Origin: Salinigranum salinum
GTDB lineage: Archaea > Halobacteriota > Halobacteria > Halobacteriales > Haloferacaceae
Direction: 5' to 3'
DNA length: 64,000 bases
Assembly: GCF_009176545.1 (NCBI RefSeq)
Contig: NZ_VTOJ01000001.1
Span: forward strand, 2,232,001-2,296,000
Shown: piece after piece, positions 1-9,581 of the stretch
Layout of the letters: each line of letters begins with the position of its first letter
How positions within the stretch are numbered: position 1 is the stretch's first letter
The notes under the pieces: generated by a model
Databases searched by the model: none
What the model was told of the DNA's origin: nothing
Seen by the model: only the letters and a program-made list of their open reading frames with translations
Made by a program: the position numbers and the translations under genes

Positions 1-459
1 GAATTCCTCGACCTGTCGGAGCCGACGGATCGTCTCCACCTGCTCGGCCGTGATCCCCTGTCGGTCCGCGACCTCGTAAGCCGCCCGTGCACGGTACAGC
101 TGTTCGATCGCCTCGGAGGGATCGAACGAGTCCGTCGCGGCCGTCACGGCCGTCAACGGCTCGTCCTCGCCGGCGTACGCGTCGACGGCGCGGTCGATTT
201 GGCTCCGAGCGAGCGCGAGCAACTCCTCGACGTCCATCCGCTCGAGCTCCGCCGCAGACGGGGCGTCGTCCGTCCGCCGGTCCGGTGTCGTGCCGGCGGT
301 CGGTTCCGCGTCCGTGGTCGTCTCGATGGGCTCGCCGGCTCTCCCGTCATCGCCGGTCCCGTCGCTGCCGGCCAGCGAATCGCCGTCACCACCACCGAAG
401 GGGACGCCTGCACATCCGGCACACCCCGCGACGGCGACGAGTAGAGAGCGCCGGTACAT
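1..459 (-). CDS. Haloarchaeal lipoprotein, C-terminus cut by the window edge
   Basis: The frame opens with ATG at 459 and is still open at base 1, so at least 153 codons are present and the C-terminus lies outside the window. The N-terminus (MYRRSLLVAVAGCAGCAG) has two arginines, a short hydrophobic stretch and a Cys after Gly, which is a short archaeal lipobox; the mature protein would be lipid-anchored outside the membrane. An acidic, Thr/Gly-rich linker follows. From about residue 85 there is a helical region rich in Ala, Glu and Arg. I do not recognise a functional domain. The frame uses GC-rich codons like its neighbours, and no other frame across this stretch looks protein-like. Confidence 0.72.
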   Translation of the reverse strand, partial: MYRRSLLVAVAGCAGCAGVPFGGGDGDSLAGSDGTGDDGRAGEPIETTTDAEPTAGTTPDRRTDDAPSAAELERMDVEELLALARSQIDRAVDAYAGEDEPLTAVTAATDSFDPSEAIEQLYRARAAYEVADRQGITAEQVETIRRLRQVEEF

Positions 460-586
460 ACCCGACGCTGTTCGACGGCGGCGGTTAACGCTGTCGCCGC
501 TGGTATCTCTGTTGATAATCCGACGGTCGCGGCGCGTTCGAGCGCCGAGAGAGAGTCGACCGCCGGTCGGCCGACACGGATCGCGG

Positions 587-2056
587 TCAGCCGACGCGGT
601 CGACGATCGTCGTCCCGTCGATCACGAGGTTGTACGCCTCCTCGTCGTCGTTCCAGAGCACGAGCGCCTGCTCGAACGAGAGCACGGTCCCGTACGGTGC
701 ACGGGCCAGCGTCGCGTTCAGCGACGTCTCGCGGGTGAGCACGGCGAACACGCCGACCGCCTCGCTCCCGTCACCGATCTTGAACAGGGGGTTCGCGCCT
801 CCGTCCACGTCCGCGGCGAGGTCGTGGCTCAGTTTCACCGCCAGCAGGTCGATCCGCTGGGTGACGTGTCGGTCGAAGTCGGCCATCTTCGCGTGGCGCG
901 CCCGGTCGGCCCGGACGTCGACACGTCGCGTGCCGTCGGGACGGAGCACGGCGTACGCGAACTGGACCGTCGGGTTGGTGAACACCCCGGGGTCGTCGCC
1001 GGCCGCGTCGAGTCGGGACTGGAACGCCGGGACGGCGATGTCGGATCGGACGTCGAACGACCAGCCGCGGTCCGACGGCTCCTCGCCGGGCCAGAGCCGG
1101 AGCGTCGGCGCGTACACCGACACGCCGGTCCGTGCGACGACGCTCCGCTCGACCGACCGGAGCGTCGTCGCGGTGTTCTTGTCGGCCGGCTCGACGGCGA
1201 CGACCGCTCCGTCCGACGCGACCACGTCGAGCACCCGTTCGACGGCGTCCACGGGGTCGTCGAGTTCGCTCAGCACGTTCGAGAAGAGCACGAGGTCGAA
1301 CCCCGCGCCCCCGCTCTCACTCCCATCCTCGGCCGCGTCCTCGGTCGCGTCGCCGCCGCGAGCCGGGTCCAGCGACGCGAGATCGAGCGACTCGACCGTC
1401 GTCCGGTGGACGGTCGCGTGGAAGTTGCGGCCGGTCTCGTCGAGGAGGTGGTCGAGCACGTCGGCGGCGGCGCTCGGCTCGACGGCGTGGTAGTCGACGA
1501 GCGCCGTCTCCGGGAGGTAGTCGTGGAGACCGAGCATCGGGCCGCCGGTCCCGGCACCCACGTCGAGAACACGGAGGGGGGTCTCGACGAGGCCACGCTC
1601 GGCGAGCGTGTCGAGGACGTAGCCGACCGTCGCGTAGTAGTCCGGAAGGTGATAGAGTCCGTAGCCGAGCGCGACGTGCTCGTCGTACTCGACGGGATGC
1701 TGGCGGTAGTACCGCTCTTTCAGCCGCCGGATCGTCTCCCGCAGGTGGTCGCCCGACTCCCCGCGGTGCCAGTCGATCCCGTACCGTTCGACGAGTAGTT
1801 CCTCGAACGCGGCCGCGTACCGCTCGGGGAACGCCTCGGGTGCCCACCCGGGTTCGACGACCGTTTCGGGAGCCGGGACGAACGTCCCGTCGGCCCGTTC
1901 GACGAGTCCGAGGTCGAGCGCCTCCTCGCGGAGCACCTGCCGGACAACGGCGGGGTGCGGCGTGCCCTCGACGTACTCGTGGATCTCGTCGGGGTCGATC
2001 GGTCGGACCTCGCGCAGATACTTCGCGTTCGCACGGATCCCGTCGCGGTCAGTCAT
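587..2056 (-). CDS. Class I SAM-dependent methyltransferase, Rsm22-like
   Basis: Predicted 489-residue methyltransferase. The Rossmann motif I (VLDVGAGTGGP, about residues 163-173) binds S-adenosylmethionine, and a motif IV/post-I stretch LVLFSNVLSELDDP follows around residue 270. Overall layout resembles the Rsm22 family, which acts on the small ribosomal subunit; the Cys cluster found in many Rsm22 proteins is not obvious here, so the substrate is uncertain. I chose ATG 2056 rather than the upstream start at 2224 because residues before it are Arg/Ser/Pro-rich out-of-frame-like sequence and because 2056 overlaps the tyrA stop by eight bases, implying an operon with tyrA. Alternative: an uncharacterised small-molecule methyltransferase. 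Confidence 0.75.
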   Translation of the reverse strand: MTDRDGIRANAKYLREVRPIDPDEIHEYVEGTPHPAVVRQVLREEALDLGLVERADGTFVPAPETVVEPGWAPEAFPERYAAAFEELLVERYGIDWHRGESGDHLRETIRRLKERYYRQHPVEYDEHVALGYGLYHLPDYYATVGYVLDTLAERGLVETPLRVLDVGAGTGGPMLGLHDYLPETALVDYHAVEPSAAADVLDHLLDETGRNFHATVHRTTVESLDLASLDPARGGDATEDAAEDGSESGGAGFDLVLFSNVLSELDDPVDAVERVLDVVASDGAVVAVEPADKNTATTLRSVERSVVARTGVSVYAPTLRLWPGEEPSDRGWSFDVRSDIAVPAFQSRLDAAGDDPGVFTNPTVQFAYAVLRPDGTRRVDVRADRARHAKMADFDRHVTQRIDLLAVKLSHDLAADVDGGANPLFKIGDGSEAVGVFAVLTRETSLNATLARAPYGTVLSFEQALVLWNDDEEAYNLVIDGTTIVDRVG

Positions 2057-2879
2057 CGCTGGACTCGTCCTCGTGATCGCCTCCGCCCCGGGAGTCGTCT
2101 CCGTCCCCACGTTCCGCGTGCGCCCCGCGCAGAACGCGGTCGCTCGCTTCGCGGTACAGCGACTCGAACGCCTCGCCGTCGGCGGACGCGACCCGTGCGG
2201 CGGCCTCGGCGACGCGGTCGGCACCCTCGAACGTCTCCTGGATCTCGCGGTAGACGCGCGGCGTCCCGCCGGTGACCGTCTCGACGACCTCCGCCAGCGC
2301 GCCGGAGACGGGCGTGTGGAACTCGGGGCGCACCTCGCGGGCGGCCAGCGCGTACGCGAGGACGGCGGCGTGGGCGCTCGCCTGCACCGTCTCCATCGCG
2401 CGATCGTGTTCGTCGACGGTCGTCTCGAAGAGGTCGCAGTCCGCCGCGGCGAGGGCGGCGCGCAGGCGGTCCGTCACTGGTCCGGCCTGGTCGACGACGA
2501 CCGCGACGGTCCCGGGCGCGTTCGCAGGGGCGAAGAGGGGGTGGAAACTGACCCGTTCGTTCGTCGGCAGCGCCGCACGCATCGCCGCCACCGGCGGCCC
2601 CATCGCACCCGTGACGTCGACCATCGCCTCCCGTGCGCGGGCGGCCTGCGCGTCGACGGTCGCCTGGACGGCCGAGATGGGCACCGCGAGACAGACCGCG
2701 TCGAAGCGCTCGTCGCCGTCGACCGCCACCTGTCGCGCGTCGTACCGGGCTGCGGCGTCCGCGGCCGCCGCGGCGCTCGTATCGGCGAAGGCCACGTCGA
2801 CCTCGCCGGGGGCGCCTCGCCCGACGGTGTCGGCGAACCACCGCCCCATCGCCCCCGCGCCGACGACGAGCAGTTGCAT
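2049..2879 (-). CDS. tyrA: Prephenate dehydrogenase
   Basis: Cytosolic NAD(P)-dependent enzyme converting prephenate to 4-hydroxyphenylpyruvate, the committed step to tyrosine. The N-terminus carries the dinucleotide fold motif LLVVGAGAMGRWF (residues 3-15), followed by an acidic residue ending the second strand. A helical C-terminal dimerisation domain runs from about residue 160. At 276 residues it is a stand-alone dehydrogenase with no chorismate mutase fusion. It overlaps the downstream methyltransferase by eight bases. Other aromatic-pathway genes (aroA at 6920, aroC at 10898) lie nearby but are not in the same transcript. Identification rests on motif and length; other oxidoreductases of the 6-phosphogluconate dehydrogenase fold are the alternative. 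Confidence 0.85.
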   Translation of the reverse strand: MQLLVVGAGAMGRWFADTVGRGAPGEVDVAFADTSAAAAADAAARYDARQVAVDGDERFDAVCLAVPISAVQATVDAQAARAREAMVDVTGAMGPPVAAMRAALPTNERVSFHPLFAPANAPGTVAVVVDQAGPVTDRLRAALAAADCDLFETTVDEHDRAMETVQASAHAAVLAYALAAREVRPEFHTPVSGALAEVVETVTGGTPRVYREIQETFEGADRVAEAAARVASADGEAFESLYREASDRVLRGAHAERGDGDDSRGGGDHEDESSDD

Positions 2880-2924
2880 CGTGGACCCGTAGCCCGGGCC
2901 GTCGCAAAAGGCTTCGGAAGCGTC

Positions 2925-3461
2925 TCACTCGACGGGGATCAGTCTGACCTGCGACCACGGGACCGGCTCCTCGTCGTGTCCGTCGAGACTCCCGTCGAGC
3001 GACACGGTGTCGGGGTCGGCCGGTGCCGCGAACCGGACGACGAACAGCGGGGCCGCCTCGACGTCGCGCCCGTTCCCGTCGACGTCGACTGCGCGGGCGC
3101 GGACCACGCCGACCCCCTCGTCGAACGTCTCGAAGTGGCGCGTCAACAGCGCCGGCTCGACGGCCGCGACGGGGACGGTCGCCCGGACCGTCAACTCGAA
3201 CCGCCTGACGCCTGCGGGTGGGGCCTGGACGACGACGGCGACGGCGTCGACGCCCCCCTCGACCGACTCGTGTGCGGCGGTCGGCTCCTCCTCGTCGTCG
3301 GTGACCGCGTGCGTGTCCTCGTCGGTCGGGTCCGAACTGTCGTCCCCCGAACCGGAGGCGTCGTCGGTCGTCGCCGAATCGCTCTCGGTCGTCGCCGGCC
3401 TGCCCGCGACGACGTGGTCGTCGTCGGTCGGCTCGCGGAACAGTCGGGCAAGACGGTCCAT
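2925..3461 (-). CDS. Conserved-looking haloarchaeal hypothetical protein
   Basis: 178 residues from ATG 3461 (MDRLARLFREP). An upstream GTG at 3497 would add 12 residues. The first third after the short amphipathic N-terminus is a low-complexity acidic Asp/Ser/Thr/Glu linker (about residues 12-60), and the remaining two thirds form a compact-looking alternating hydrophobic domain ending in SQVRLIPVE. No signal peptide or membrane segment is visible. It ends 45 bases upstream of tyrA on the same strand, so it may head the tyrA-methyltransferase transcript. I do not recognise the family. Confidence 0.65.
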   Translation of the reverse strand: MDRLARLFREPTDDDHVVAGRPATTESDSATTDDASGSGDDSSDPTDEDTHAVTDDEEEPTAAHESVEGGVDAVAVVVQAPPAGVRRFELTVRATVPVAAVEPALLTRHFETFDEGVGVVRARAVDVDGNGRDVEAAPLFVVRFAAPADPDTVSLDGSLDGHDEEPVPWSQVRLIPVE

Positions 3462-3647
3462 CAGCGACACGCCTGATCCGACGCGCTCGACGTGCAAGAC
3501 GGTACCGGCCGGTCGGACTGCCGCACGGCGGTCGAACCCTGGTTTCGTTTCCAGATCGAGACATAGTCGGGCAATTGAAATAAATACCCACTATTCGAAC
3601 ACAGTCACGAATATCTGATAATCTATTCTGATAGAGGGACGGAATAG

Positions 3648-3656
3648 CTTATACGA
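3648..3656 (+). promoter_or_regulatory. TATA box for the 3680 gene
   Basis: The sequence gcttatacg is centred 28 bases before ATG 3680, the spacing expected for a leaderless haloarchaeal transcript. Confidence 0.6.
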
Positions 3657-3679
3657 GACGTTCGTGACCGCTTCGAACG

Positions 3680-4171
3680 ATGAGATTTCCGCGAGTCTCG
3701 GGGGCGACACTGGCGGGAGAGAACGTATTACTTCCCCGAGAGTTCGAAGGTGACCCGACGTTGCTCGTCGTCTCGTTTCAGTGGCAACAGCGTTCGCTCG
3801 TCGACCCCTGGTGCTCGGTCGCCGACCAGCTCGCGGCTCGCTACGACGCCTTCGAGTACTACGAGCTGCTCGTCGTCGACTGGCGGAGTCGTGTGCTCGT
3901 CGGTCGTGAACGGCGGACCGACCTGCTCGCGGATGGCAAGCGCGAGCGGCTGCTCGTCCTGCGCGTAAACAAGCGACAGTTCCGCCAGTCGCTGGGGCTG
4001 CTCGGCGAGGGGACAGTGTACGCACTGCTTCTCGACGACGGTCACGTCGTCCGCCAAGCGGCGGGCTTCCCGGCGTCGTCGACCATCGAAGGATTGCTGA
4101 CGCTCCTCCGTGACTGGGAGGCGGCCCGTCCGTCGGTCGGCGAACCGCAGCCCTCGAACTCGGCCGGATAG
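3680..4171 (+). CDS. Thioredoxin-fold-like hypothetical protein
   Basis: 163 residues starting MRFPRVSGATLAGENVLLPREF. The opening pattern (a gene-product core preceded by an extended strand, then DPTLLVVSFQWQQ) and the alternating strand/helix layout are reminiscent of thioredoxin-like or AhpC/ATP10-type folds, but no CxxC is present; the only Cys is in DPWCSV. The ATG at 3680 is favoured by a TATA box 28 bases upstream. The gene is convergent with the peptidase gene ending at 4180, leaving only eight bases between them. Function unknown; the fold suggestion is inference. Confidence 0.65.
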   Translation: MRFPRVSGATLAGENVLLPREFEGDPTLLVVSFQWQQRSLVDPWCSVADQLAARYDAFEYYELLVVDWRSRVLVGRERRTDLLADGKRERLLVLRVNKRQFRQSLGLLGEGTVYALLLDDGHVVRQAAGFPASSTIEGLLTLLRDWEAARPSVGEPQPSNSAG

Positions 4172-4179
4172 TCGGTTAC

Positions 4180-5394
4180 TCAGCCCTCGAACTCGATCGG
4201 GTACTCAGTCAGGTTCTCGTACCCGTCGTCGGTGACGACGACGAGATCCTCGATGCGGACGCCGCCGACAGAGGGGTCGTACAGACCCGGCTCGATCGTG
4301 ATGACGTGTCCCGGTTTCAGCTCCTCGCCGTCGGGACTCACCCGCGGCCGTTCGTGGACGTCGAGCCCGACGCCGTGACCGGTCGAGTGGATGAACCCCA
4401 CCTCCGTTTCGGGGTCGGACCGGAGCGTCGGATACCCCGCCTCCTCGTACACGTCACAGACGACGTCGTTGACCGCCTCGCCCGTGACGCCCGGTTCGAT
4501 CGCGTCCAGCGCGGCCCGCCGTGCCTCGTCGGTCACGTCGAACCGACGGCGTAACTCGGCCGTGGGCTCGCCTTTGACGAAGGTGCGCGTCATGTCCGCG
4601 TGGTACTTGGTCTCCTTCGACCGCGGGAAGATGTCGACGATGATCGCCTCGCCCGCGCGCAGGGGACCGCTCCCGCGGTCGTGTGGGTCGGCGGCGTCAG
4701 TCCCGCAAGCGACGATGGTCTCGTCGAGCCCGCAGCCGTGTCGGAGGAGCGTGAGTTCGATCTCCTCTTTGACGCGCTCGGAGGTGAGCACCGCGTCGTC
4801 GTGGTGGAGACGGTCGTCGTCGCCGACCGTCGCCTCGCGCACGAGCCGTTCTGCGGCGGCCATCGCCGCCTCGTTCGCGCGCTGCGCCTCGCGGATGTGG
4901 TCGATCTCCTCGGGGGTCTTCGTCGCCCGGACCCCGGTCACGACGTCGGACTCGTCGACCGCGACGGCGACGCCGGCGTCACGGAGGCGGTCGGCGACGC
5001 CCAGCGGGAAGTCCGCGGGGACGAGGACACTCCCGGCACTGTGGTCGGCCAGGAAGGTCGCGATGGTTCGTGCCCGACCGGTGATCGACCCGTGTTCGCC
5101 CACCCGTTCGCGATAGTCGTAGTCGACGAGCCGAGAGACGGACGCCGCGCCCGACTGTTTCTTCGCCCGACCGTACTCGAGGCTCGACACGAGGAGGTGG
5201 ACGCCGGCGTCGGCGTCGCTGTCTGTTCCCCCGTCGTCGCCGGCGGGGAGATACAGCGTGACGAACGCGTCGGGCGCGTCGAACCCCGAGAGATACCGCT
5301 GGTTCGAGTCGCTCGCGTCGGCGTCGACGAGGTAGCCGTCGGCGACGTCGTCGAGGCAGTCGTCGAGGGGAGACAGATCGCGGTCGTGAGGCAT
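4180..5394 (-). CDS. M24 family metallopeptidase (Xaa-Pro aminopeptidase-like)
   Basis: 404-residue cytosolic metallopeptidase of the pita-bread fold, likely removing N-terminal residues ahead of proline. The C-terminal domain carries the five expected metal ligands: Asp in EAIIVDIFPR, Asp in YHADMTRTF, His in HSTGHGVGLD, Glu in ITIEPGLYDP and Glu in GGVRIEDLVV. The N-terminal creatinase-like domain covers roughly residues 1-150. ATG 5394 (MPHDRDLS) is preferred because the longer frame back to 5688 starts with improbable sequence that is antisense to the divergent gene at 5615. Confidence 0.88.
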   Translation of the reverse strand: MPHDRDLSPLDDCLDDVADGYLVDADASDSNQRYLSGFDAPDAFVTLYLPAGDDGGTDSDADAGVHLLVSSLEYGRAKKQSGAASVSRLVDYDYRERVGEHGSITGRARTIATFLADHSAGSVLVPADFPLGVADRLRDAGVAVAVDESDVVTGVRATKTPEEIDHIREAQRANEAAMAAAERLVREATVGDDDRLHHDDAVLTSERVKEEIELTLLRHGCGLDETIVACGTDAADPHDRGSGPLRAGEAIIVDIFPRSKETKYHADMTRTFVKGEPTAELRRRFDVTDEARRAALDAIEPGVTGEAVNDVVCDVYEEAGYPTLRSDPETEVGFIHSTGHGVGLDVHERPRVSPDGEELKPGHVITIEPGLYDPSVGGVRIEDLVVVTDDGYENLTEYPIEFEG

Positions 5395-5614
5395 GCGTGT
5401 GGATAGGTCAGCCGTGGCAAAACGGTTGTCCTCCGTTCGGGTCGCGGGGCGACCGCCGGAGTGGGTGAGATCTGTCGTAGTCCGGAGCCCCGGACTGCTC
5501 ATCGTCGACCCCGTGGTGCCGTCCGAGTGTCGCGCGAACGACCCGACCGCGGCCTCACGTGACTGTTCGGATACATTGATGTGTACTGCCACTGATAGTT
5601 CTCGCAGAAAACTC

Positions 5615-6322
5615 ATGGCAGCCTCGACACCACCAGGGACGCGTTCCGCGGACCGTCGGCGAATGGAGTGGGACGAGTGGGGTCTCACGGACCCGAACCT
5701 GATCGGACCGGTCCTCGTGCTGGTCGCGGTCGGTGTCGGCCTGGGTCTGATCGACGAGACCCTTGCGAGCCTGTACGTCTCGGGACTGACGCCGCTCGTC
5801 GTCGTCTTCCTCGGCTACGCCTTCAACCGACGGCTGAAAGAGTCACAGTTCGAACTGGAACAGTACCGGGAGGAGGCGCGGCTGCGACGCAACCGGGACC
5901 GCATCGAGTTCACGATCGACGCCACCTTCCACGGCCCGACGGGTGGATACGTGCTCGCCGAGTTCGTCGTCCACGTCCACAACAAGAGTCTGGTCAAACA
6001 CTACTCGCGAGACATCACGCTGCGTGTGCGAGGACTCGAACGGAACGAAGCACCGGCGTACCGGCTACGCGGGGGTCGTGAACACGAGGTCGCGTTCCCG
6101 ATCAAGCTGTTCGAGGAGAACGTCGTTCCCGAGCCGATGAGGCCGATCTTCGTCGAGCCGAACGTCGATCAGCCGATCACCTACGTGACGCGCGTCGACG
6201 AGACGATCGGGTACGTCCTCGCTCACGCCCGATTCAACTACCTGAACAAACCCGACGAGAAGGGCCACGAGCCCCACACCGTCGAACGCGTGTTCACGAT
6301 CCCGTCGCGGGGGGAGTCCTGA
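5615..6322 (+). CDS. Membrane-anchored hypothetical protein
   Basis: 235 residues if ATG 5615 is used; ATG 5663 (MEWDEWGL) would give 219 and is nearly as plausible. Two hydrophobic segments (LIGPVLVLVAVGVGLGLI and a following SGLTPLVVVFLGYAF) lie near the N-terminus. A charged helix (NRRLKESQFELEQYREEARL) leads into a soluble beta-rich domain facing the cytosol, with a repeated pattern of valine-rich strands. No enzyme motif is visible. It lies divergently from the M24 peptidase and convergent with the CBS protein. Confidence 0.7.
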   Translation: MAASTPPGTRSADRRRMEWDEWGLTDPNLIGPVLVLVAVGVGLGLIDETLASLYVSGLTPLVVVFLGYAFNRRLKESQFELEQYREEARLRRNRDRIEFTIDATFHGPTGGYVLAEFVVHVHNKSLVKHYSRDITLRVRGLERNEAPAYRLRGGREHEVAFPIKLFEENVVPEPMRPIFVEPNVDQPITYVTRVDETIGYVLAHARFNYLNKPDEKGHEPHTVERVFTIPSRGES

Positions 6323-6343
6323 CCCGGGAGACGCACGCTCGCG

Positions 6344-6766
6344 CTACCGGTCGGGGAACTCGCTTTTCACCACCGAGACCAGACAGTCGAGTTCGTCCGC
6401 GAGGTGGACGAGCAGGTCGTCGAGCGTGACGATCCCCACGAGGTCGTGGCCGCGCATCACGGGGACCCGGCGGACGCCTTCGTCGCGCATCCGCCGGGCG
6501 ACCGACGCCACGTCGTCGTCCGGTTTTACCGAAAAGACGTTCGTGGAGAGGATGTGGTTGGCGATGCACTCGTCGGGGTTTCGGCCCTCGGCGAGGCCCG
6601 ACACCACGAGGTCCCGGTCTGTGAGCATCCCCGCGACGGTCCCCCTGGCGTCGACGACGACGACGCTCCCGACGCGTTCGTCGCGCATGACGTGCGCGAT
6701 CTCCGTCAGTGTCGCCTCCTGGTCGACCGTCACGACGTCGGTCCGGGCGATCTCCTCGATCGTCAT
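6344..6766 (-). CDS. CBS domain-pair protein
   Basis: 140 residues consisting almost entirely of two CBS motifs (about 5-60 and 68-125), the module that binds adenosyl nucleotides such as AMP, ATP or SAM. Key repeats are [21 protein letters not shown] and [20 protein letters not shown]. The protein has no attached catalytic domain, so it is probably a soluble sensor acting on a partner. A good Shine-Dalgarno-like GGAGGAT lies directly before ATG 6766, and a TTTACC box about 30 bases upstream is a possible TATA element. Confidence 0.88.
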   Translation of the reverse strand: MTIEEIARTDVVTVDQEATLTEIAHVMRDERVGSVVVVDARGTVAGMLTDRDLVVSGLAEGRNPDECIANHILSTNVFSVKPDDDVASVARRMRDEGVRRVPVMRGHDLVGIVTLDDLLVHLADELDCLVSVVKSEFPDR

Positions 6767-6919
6767 ATCCTCCCTACGACGGCGATCGGTAAATCGCTAC
6801 GGCTGTCGGGCGCGTGTCGAGATCCGCCATCCGCGAGCCGTCCCACACGGGTCGTCGTCGCGGCGGTCGCGGCTCGCCGCGTCCGGTACCCTTTCGTCGC
6901 CGCTCCACGACGCCCGGAT

Positions 6920-8212
6920 ATGGACGTCTCTCTCGCGCCCTCGTCGGTCGCTGGCGACGCGCGCGCACCGCCGTCGAAGAGCTACACGCATCGCGCCCTC
7001 CTCGCCGCGGGGTACAGCGCGGGTGCCGAGGTCAGGGACGCCCTCGTCAGCGCCGACACGCGCGCGACGATGCGCGCGGTCGAGGCGTTCGGCGGGACCG
7101 TCGAGCGCGACGGGGGCACGGTCGAAGTCGCGGGGTTCGACGGCCGTCCAGCGATCCCGGACGACGTCGTCGACTGCGCGAACTCGGGGACGACGATGCG
7201 GCTCGTCACCGGCTGTGCCGCGCTCGGCGACGGGCTCACGGTGCTAACGGGCGACGACTCGCTCCGGTCGCGCCCGCATGGCCCGCTGCTCGACGCCATC
7301 GCTCAACTGAACGGCCGCGCGGAGAGTACGCGGTCGAACGGGCAGGCACCGCTCGTCGTCGGCGGTCACGTCGAGGGAGGGGGCGTCTCCATCCCTGGCG
7401 ACGTCTCCTCGCAGTTCATCACGGCGCTCCTGATGGCCGGTGCGGTCACCGACGACGGGATCGAGATCGAGCTGGAGACCGAGCTGAAGTCCGCACCGTA
7501 CGTCGACATCACGGTCGAACTGCTGGCCGAGTTCGGCGTCACGGTCGACCGCACCGACGAAGGGTTCGCCGTCGAGGGCGGTCAGTCGTACGACCCCGCC
7601 GACGGGACCTATCACGTCCCGGGCGACTTCTCTTCGATGTCGTACCTGCTCGCGGCGGGGGCCGTCGCCGGCGACGAGGGCGTCACGGTCCACGGTGCCC
7701 GCCCCAGCGCGCAGGGCGATTCGGCCATCGTCGACGTCCTCGAGCGGATGGGTGCGGCGATCGAGTGGGACCGCGACGGAGGCGTTATCGACGTCTCCCG
7801 ATCCCCGCTCGCTGGCGTCGAAGTCGACGTCGGAGACACGCCGGACCTCCTCCCGACGATCGCCACCCTTGGTGCCGTCGCCGACGGCGACACCCACATC
7901 GTCAACTGCGAACACGTCCGGTACAAGGAGACCGACCGGGTGAGCGCGATGGCCGAGGAGCTGTCGAAGCTGGGCGCGTCGGTGACGGAGGAACACGACA
8001 CACTGACCATCCACGGCGACGACACCGACCTCGTCGGCGCACGGGTCGACGGGCGTCACGACCACCGGATCGTGATGTCGCTCGCGGTCGCGGGGCTGGT
8101 CGCGACGGGGACGACGACAGTCGCCGGCGCAGAGCACGTCGACGTCTCCTTCCCGGGCTTCTTCGACGTCCTCGAGGGGCTGGGGGCGTCGGTCGAACGC
8201 CACCGGGAGTGA
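6920..8212 (+). CDS. aroA: 3-phosphoshikimate 1-carboxyvinyltransferase (EPSP synthase)
   Basis: Shikimate-pathway enzyme that transfers enolpyruvate from PEP to shikimate 3-phosphate. The 430-residue length is standard. Visible family motifs are [15 protein letters not shown] (substrate phosphate binding, residues 17-31), [13 protein letters not shown] around 90, [12 protein letters not shown] around 165, and [16 protein letters not shown] around 335, which contains the conserved PEP-contacting arginines. I chose ATG 6920 because it aligns the first motif at the usual position; the frame is open further upstream only as antisense to the CBS gene. aroC follows about 2.7 kb downstream on the same strand. 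Confidence 0.96.
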   Translation: MDVSLAPSSVAGDARAPPSKSYTHRALLAAGYSAGAEVRDALVSADTRATMRAVEAFGGTVERDGGTVEVAGFDGRPAIPDDVVDCANSGTTMRLVTGCAALGDGLTVLTGDDSLRSRPHGPLLDAIAQLNGRAESTRSNGQAPLVVGGHVEGGGVSIPGDVSSQFITALLMAGAVTDDGIEIELETELKSAPYVDITVELLAEFGVTVDRTDEGFAVEGGQSYDPADGTYHVPGDFSSMSYLLAAGAVAGDEGVTVHGARPSAQGDSAIVDVLERMGAAIEWDRDGGVIDVSRSPLAGVEVDVGDTPDLLPTIATLGAVADGDTHIVNCEHVRYKETDRVSAMAEELSKLGASVTEEHDTLTIHGDDTDLVGARVDGRHDHRIVMSLAVAGLVATGTTTVAGAEHVDVSFPGFFDVLEGLGASVERHRE

Positions 8213-8286
8213 GATCCGACGGCCCCGGGCGGTCCGAGAACGGTTACGACCCGTGTCGTCTCCCTGCGGTCGACAGTCGGTGTGTG

Positions 8287-8787
8287 TCAGACCCCGGGGT
8301 CTCGACGGGAGTCGGGTTCCGGATCCGTCGGCCAACGGCCCGTACGACCCGCTTCGGTCCGTCGAGCGATGGCGTCGACCCACCAGATCTTGAGCGCCAT
8401 CGCGACCACGCACGCTACGAGGGTCGTGGCCAGCTTCCGTCTCCACGCGGCCCAGAGCGCCAGTAGCGTCGCCGGGACGTTGAGCACGTTGAGCACGTTC
8501 GGGTAGCCTAGCCCCATCGTCCCCTTCTCGTCGCGGAGCCACTCGCGTTCGGCGAGGACGATCCGCGAGAGCCACGAGTCGGTGCTATCGGGCCGCGGAA
8601 ACAACACGGGATTGACGACCACGAAGCCGACGACGGCGGCGAACAGTCGCCGGTCGCGGGTGTAGATCGCGTACAGCAGCGCGGGCATCGTGAGAAAGCG
8701 CGTGCCGGCGCTCCAGGGGCTGGCGTGGCGCTCCCAGAACGTGTCCGTCAGGCGGGTCCGGAGGGGGGCGGTCGGATCGGGGACCAT
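8287..8787 (-). CDS. DUF6653-like membrane protein
   Basis: 166 residues from ATG 8787. The N-terminus contains the pattern DTFWERHASPWSAGTRF that I associate with the haloarchaeal DUF6653 family. Two or three hydrophobic segments follow (FLTMPALLYAIY, LFAAVVGFVVVNPVLF and a pair near VLNVPATLLALWAAW and TTLVACVVAMALKIWWV), so it is probably a small integral membrane protein. The C-terminal 25 residues are charged. Function unknown. Confidence 0.75.
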   Translation of the reverse strand: MVPDPTAPLRTRLTDTFWERHASPWSAGTRFLTMPALLYAIYTRDRRLFAAVVGFVVVNPVLFPRPDSTDSWLSRIVLAEREWLRDEKGTMGLGYPNVLNVLNVPATLLALWAAWRRKLATTLVACVVAMALKIWWVDAIARRTEAGRTGRWPTDPEPDSRRDPGV

Positions 8788-8983
8788 ACCACGATGATCG
8801 TCGGAACCCGCGAAGTAACTACTGGAACGGGCTGGGGTGGATCCACACTCGGGCCCGGCACCGGGTTCACGTCGGGACGCGTCGACCGACGGTCGGTCTC
8901 TGCAAACCGTCGGCTTCGACCGGAGGTGTACCGCGACCGGACGAGCGCGTCGCCGTTTTCGGCCGTGCGCGTGATCTGATCCC

Positions 8984-9466
8984 ATGGACGTCGCATCCGA
9001 ACACGGACGACGGACGGAACCGTTCGAGTCGGGCGTCTCCTGGCGGACCGGTGGCCTCGCGGGGTTCGTCGCCACGGTCGTGATGGGTCTCGTCATCGGC
9101 GTCATGGATCTGGCGACGCTCCGAGTGGCGATCGCCGGCCTGTACGGGTTCGAGGGGAGTCTCGTCGCCGGCTGGGTCGCCCACCTCGCCCACGGGACGC
9201 TGTTCGGCGTCGTCTTCGCGGGCGTCCTCGCCGACCCCGGTCTGTACCGCGTGAGCGAGTGGCTCTGGAAGACGGTCGTCGCGGGCGTGGTGTTCGGGCT
9301 CGTCCTCGCCGTCGCCGGCGCGGGCATCGTCCTGCCGATCTGGCTCGGCGCGGTCGGCGTCGACGTGGGGGCGTCGATCCCGTTCGTCACCGTCCCGAGC
9401 CTCCTGTGGCACACGTTGTACGGGGTCGTCCTCGGCGTCGGATTCCACGTTGGCGACGGCGGCTGA
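8984..9466 (+). CDS. Four-segment integral membrane protein
   Basis: 160 residues with about four transmembrane segments: GGLAGFVATVVMGLVIGVMD, SLVAGWVAHLAHGTLFGVVFAG, TVVAGVVFGLVLAVAGAGIV and FVTVPSLLWHTLYGVVLGVGF. A repeated H-x-x-x-G pattern (LAHGTLFG, WHTLYGVV) suggests an internal duplication of a two-helix unit. Similar haloarchaeal proteins are sometimes labelled histidine kinase, but no kinase motif is present here. ATG 8984 follows GTGATC, a partial Shine-Dalgarno match. Confidence 0.75.
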   Translation: MDVASEHGRRTEPFESGVSWRTGGLAGFVATVVMGLVIGVMDLATLRVAIAGLYGFEGSLVAGWVAHLAHGTLFGVVFAGVLADPGLYRVSEWLWKTVVAGVVFGLVLAVAGAGIVLPIWLGAVGVDVGASIPFVTVPSLLWHTLYGVVLGVGFHVGDGG

Positions 9467-9581
9467 GGCGGTCGGCCGTGCCCACGACACCGTCCGAGCG
9501 CCGCGTCCACGACACCGGACGCCACCGAACGGAGACGACGGCCGCCGGTACAGTCTTGTCGCCCCGCACAGACGGACGGTC

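Noticed and set aside
1..6. EcoRI recognition site at base 1
   Set aside because: Likely coincidental or a cloning boundary; carries no biological claim.
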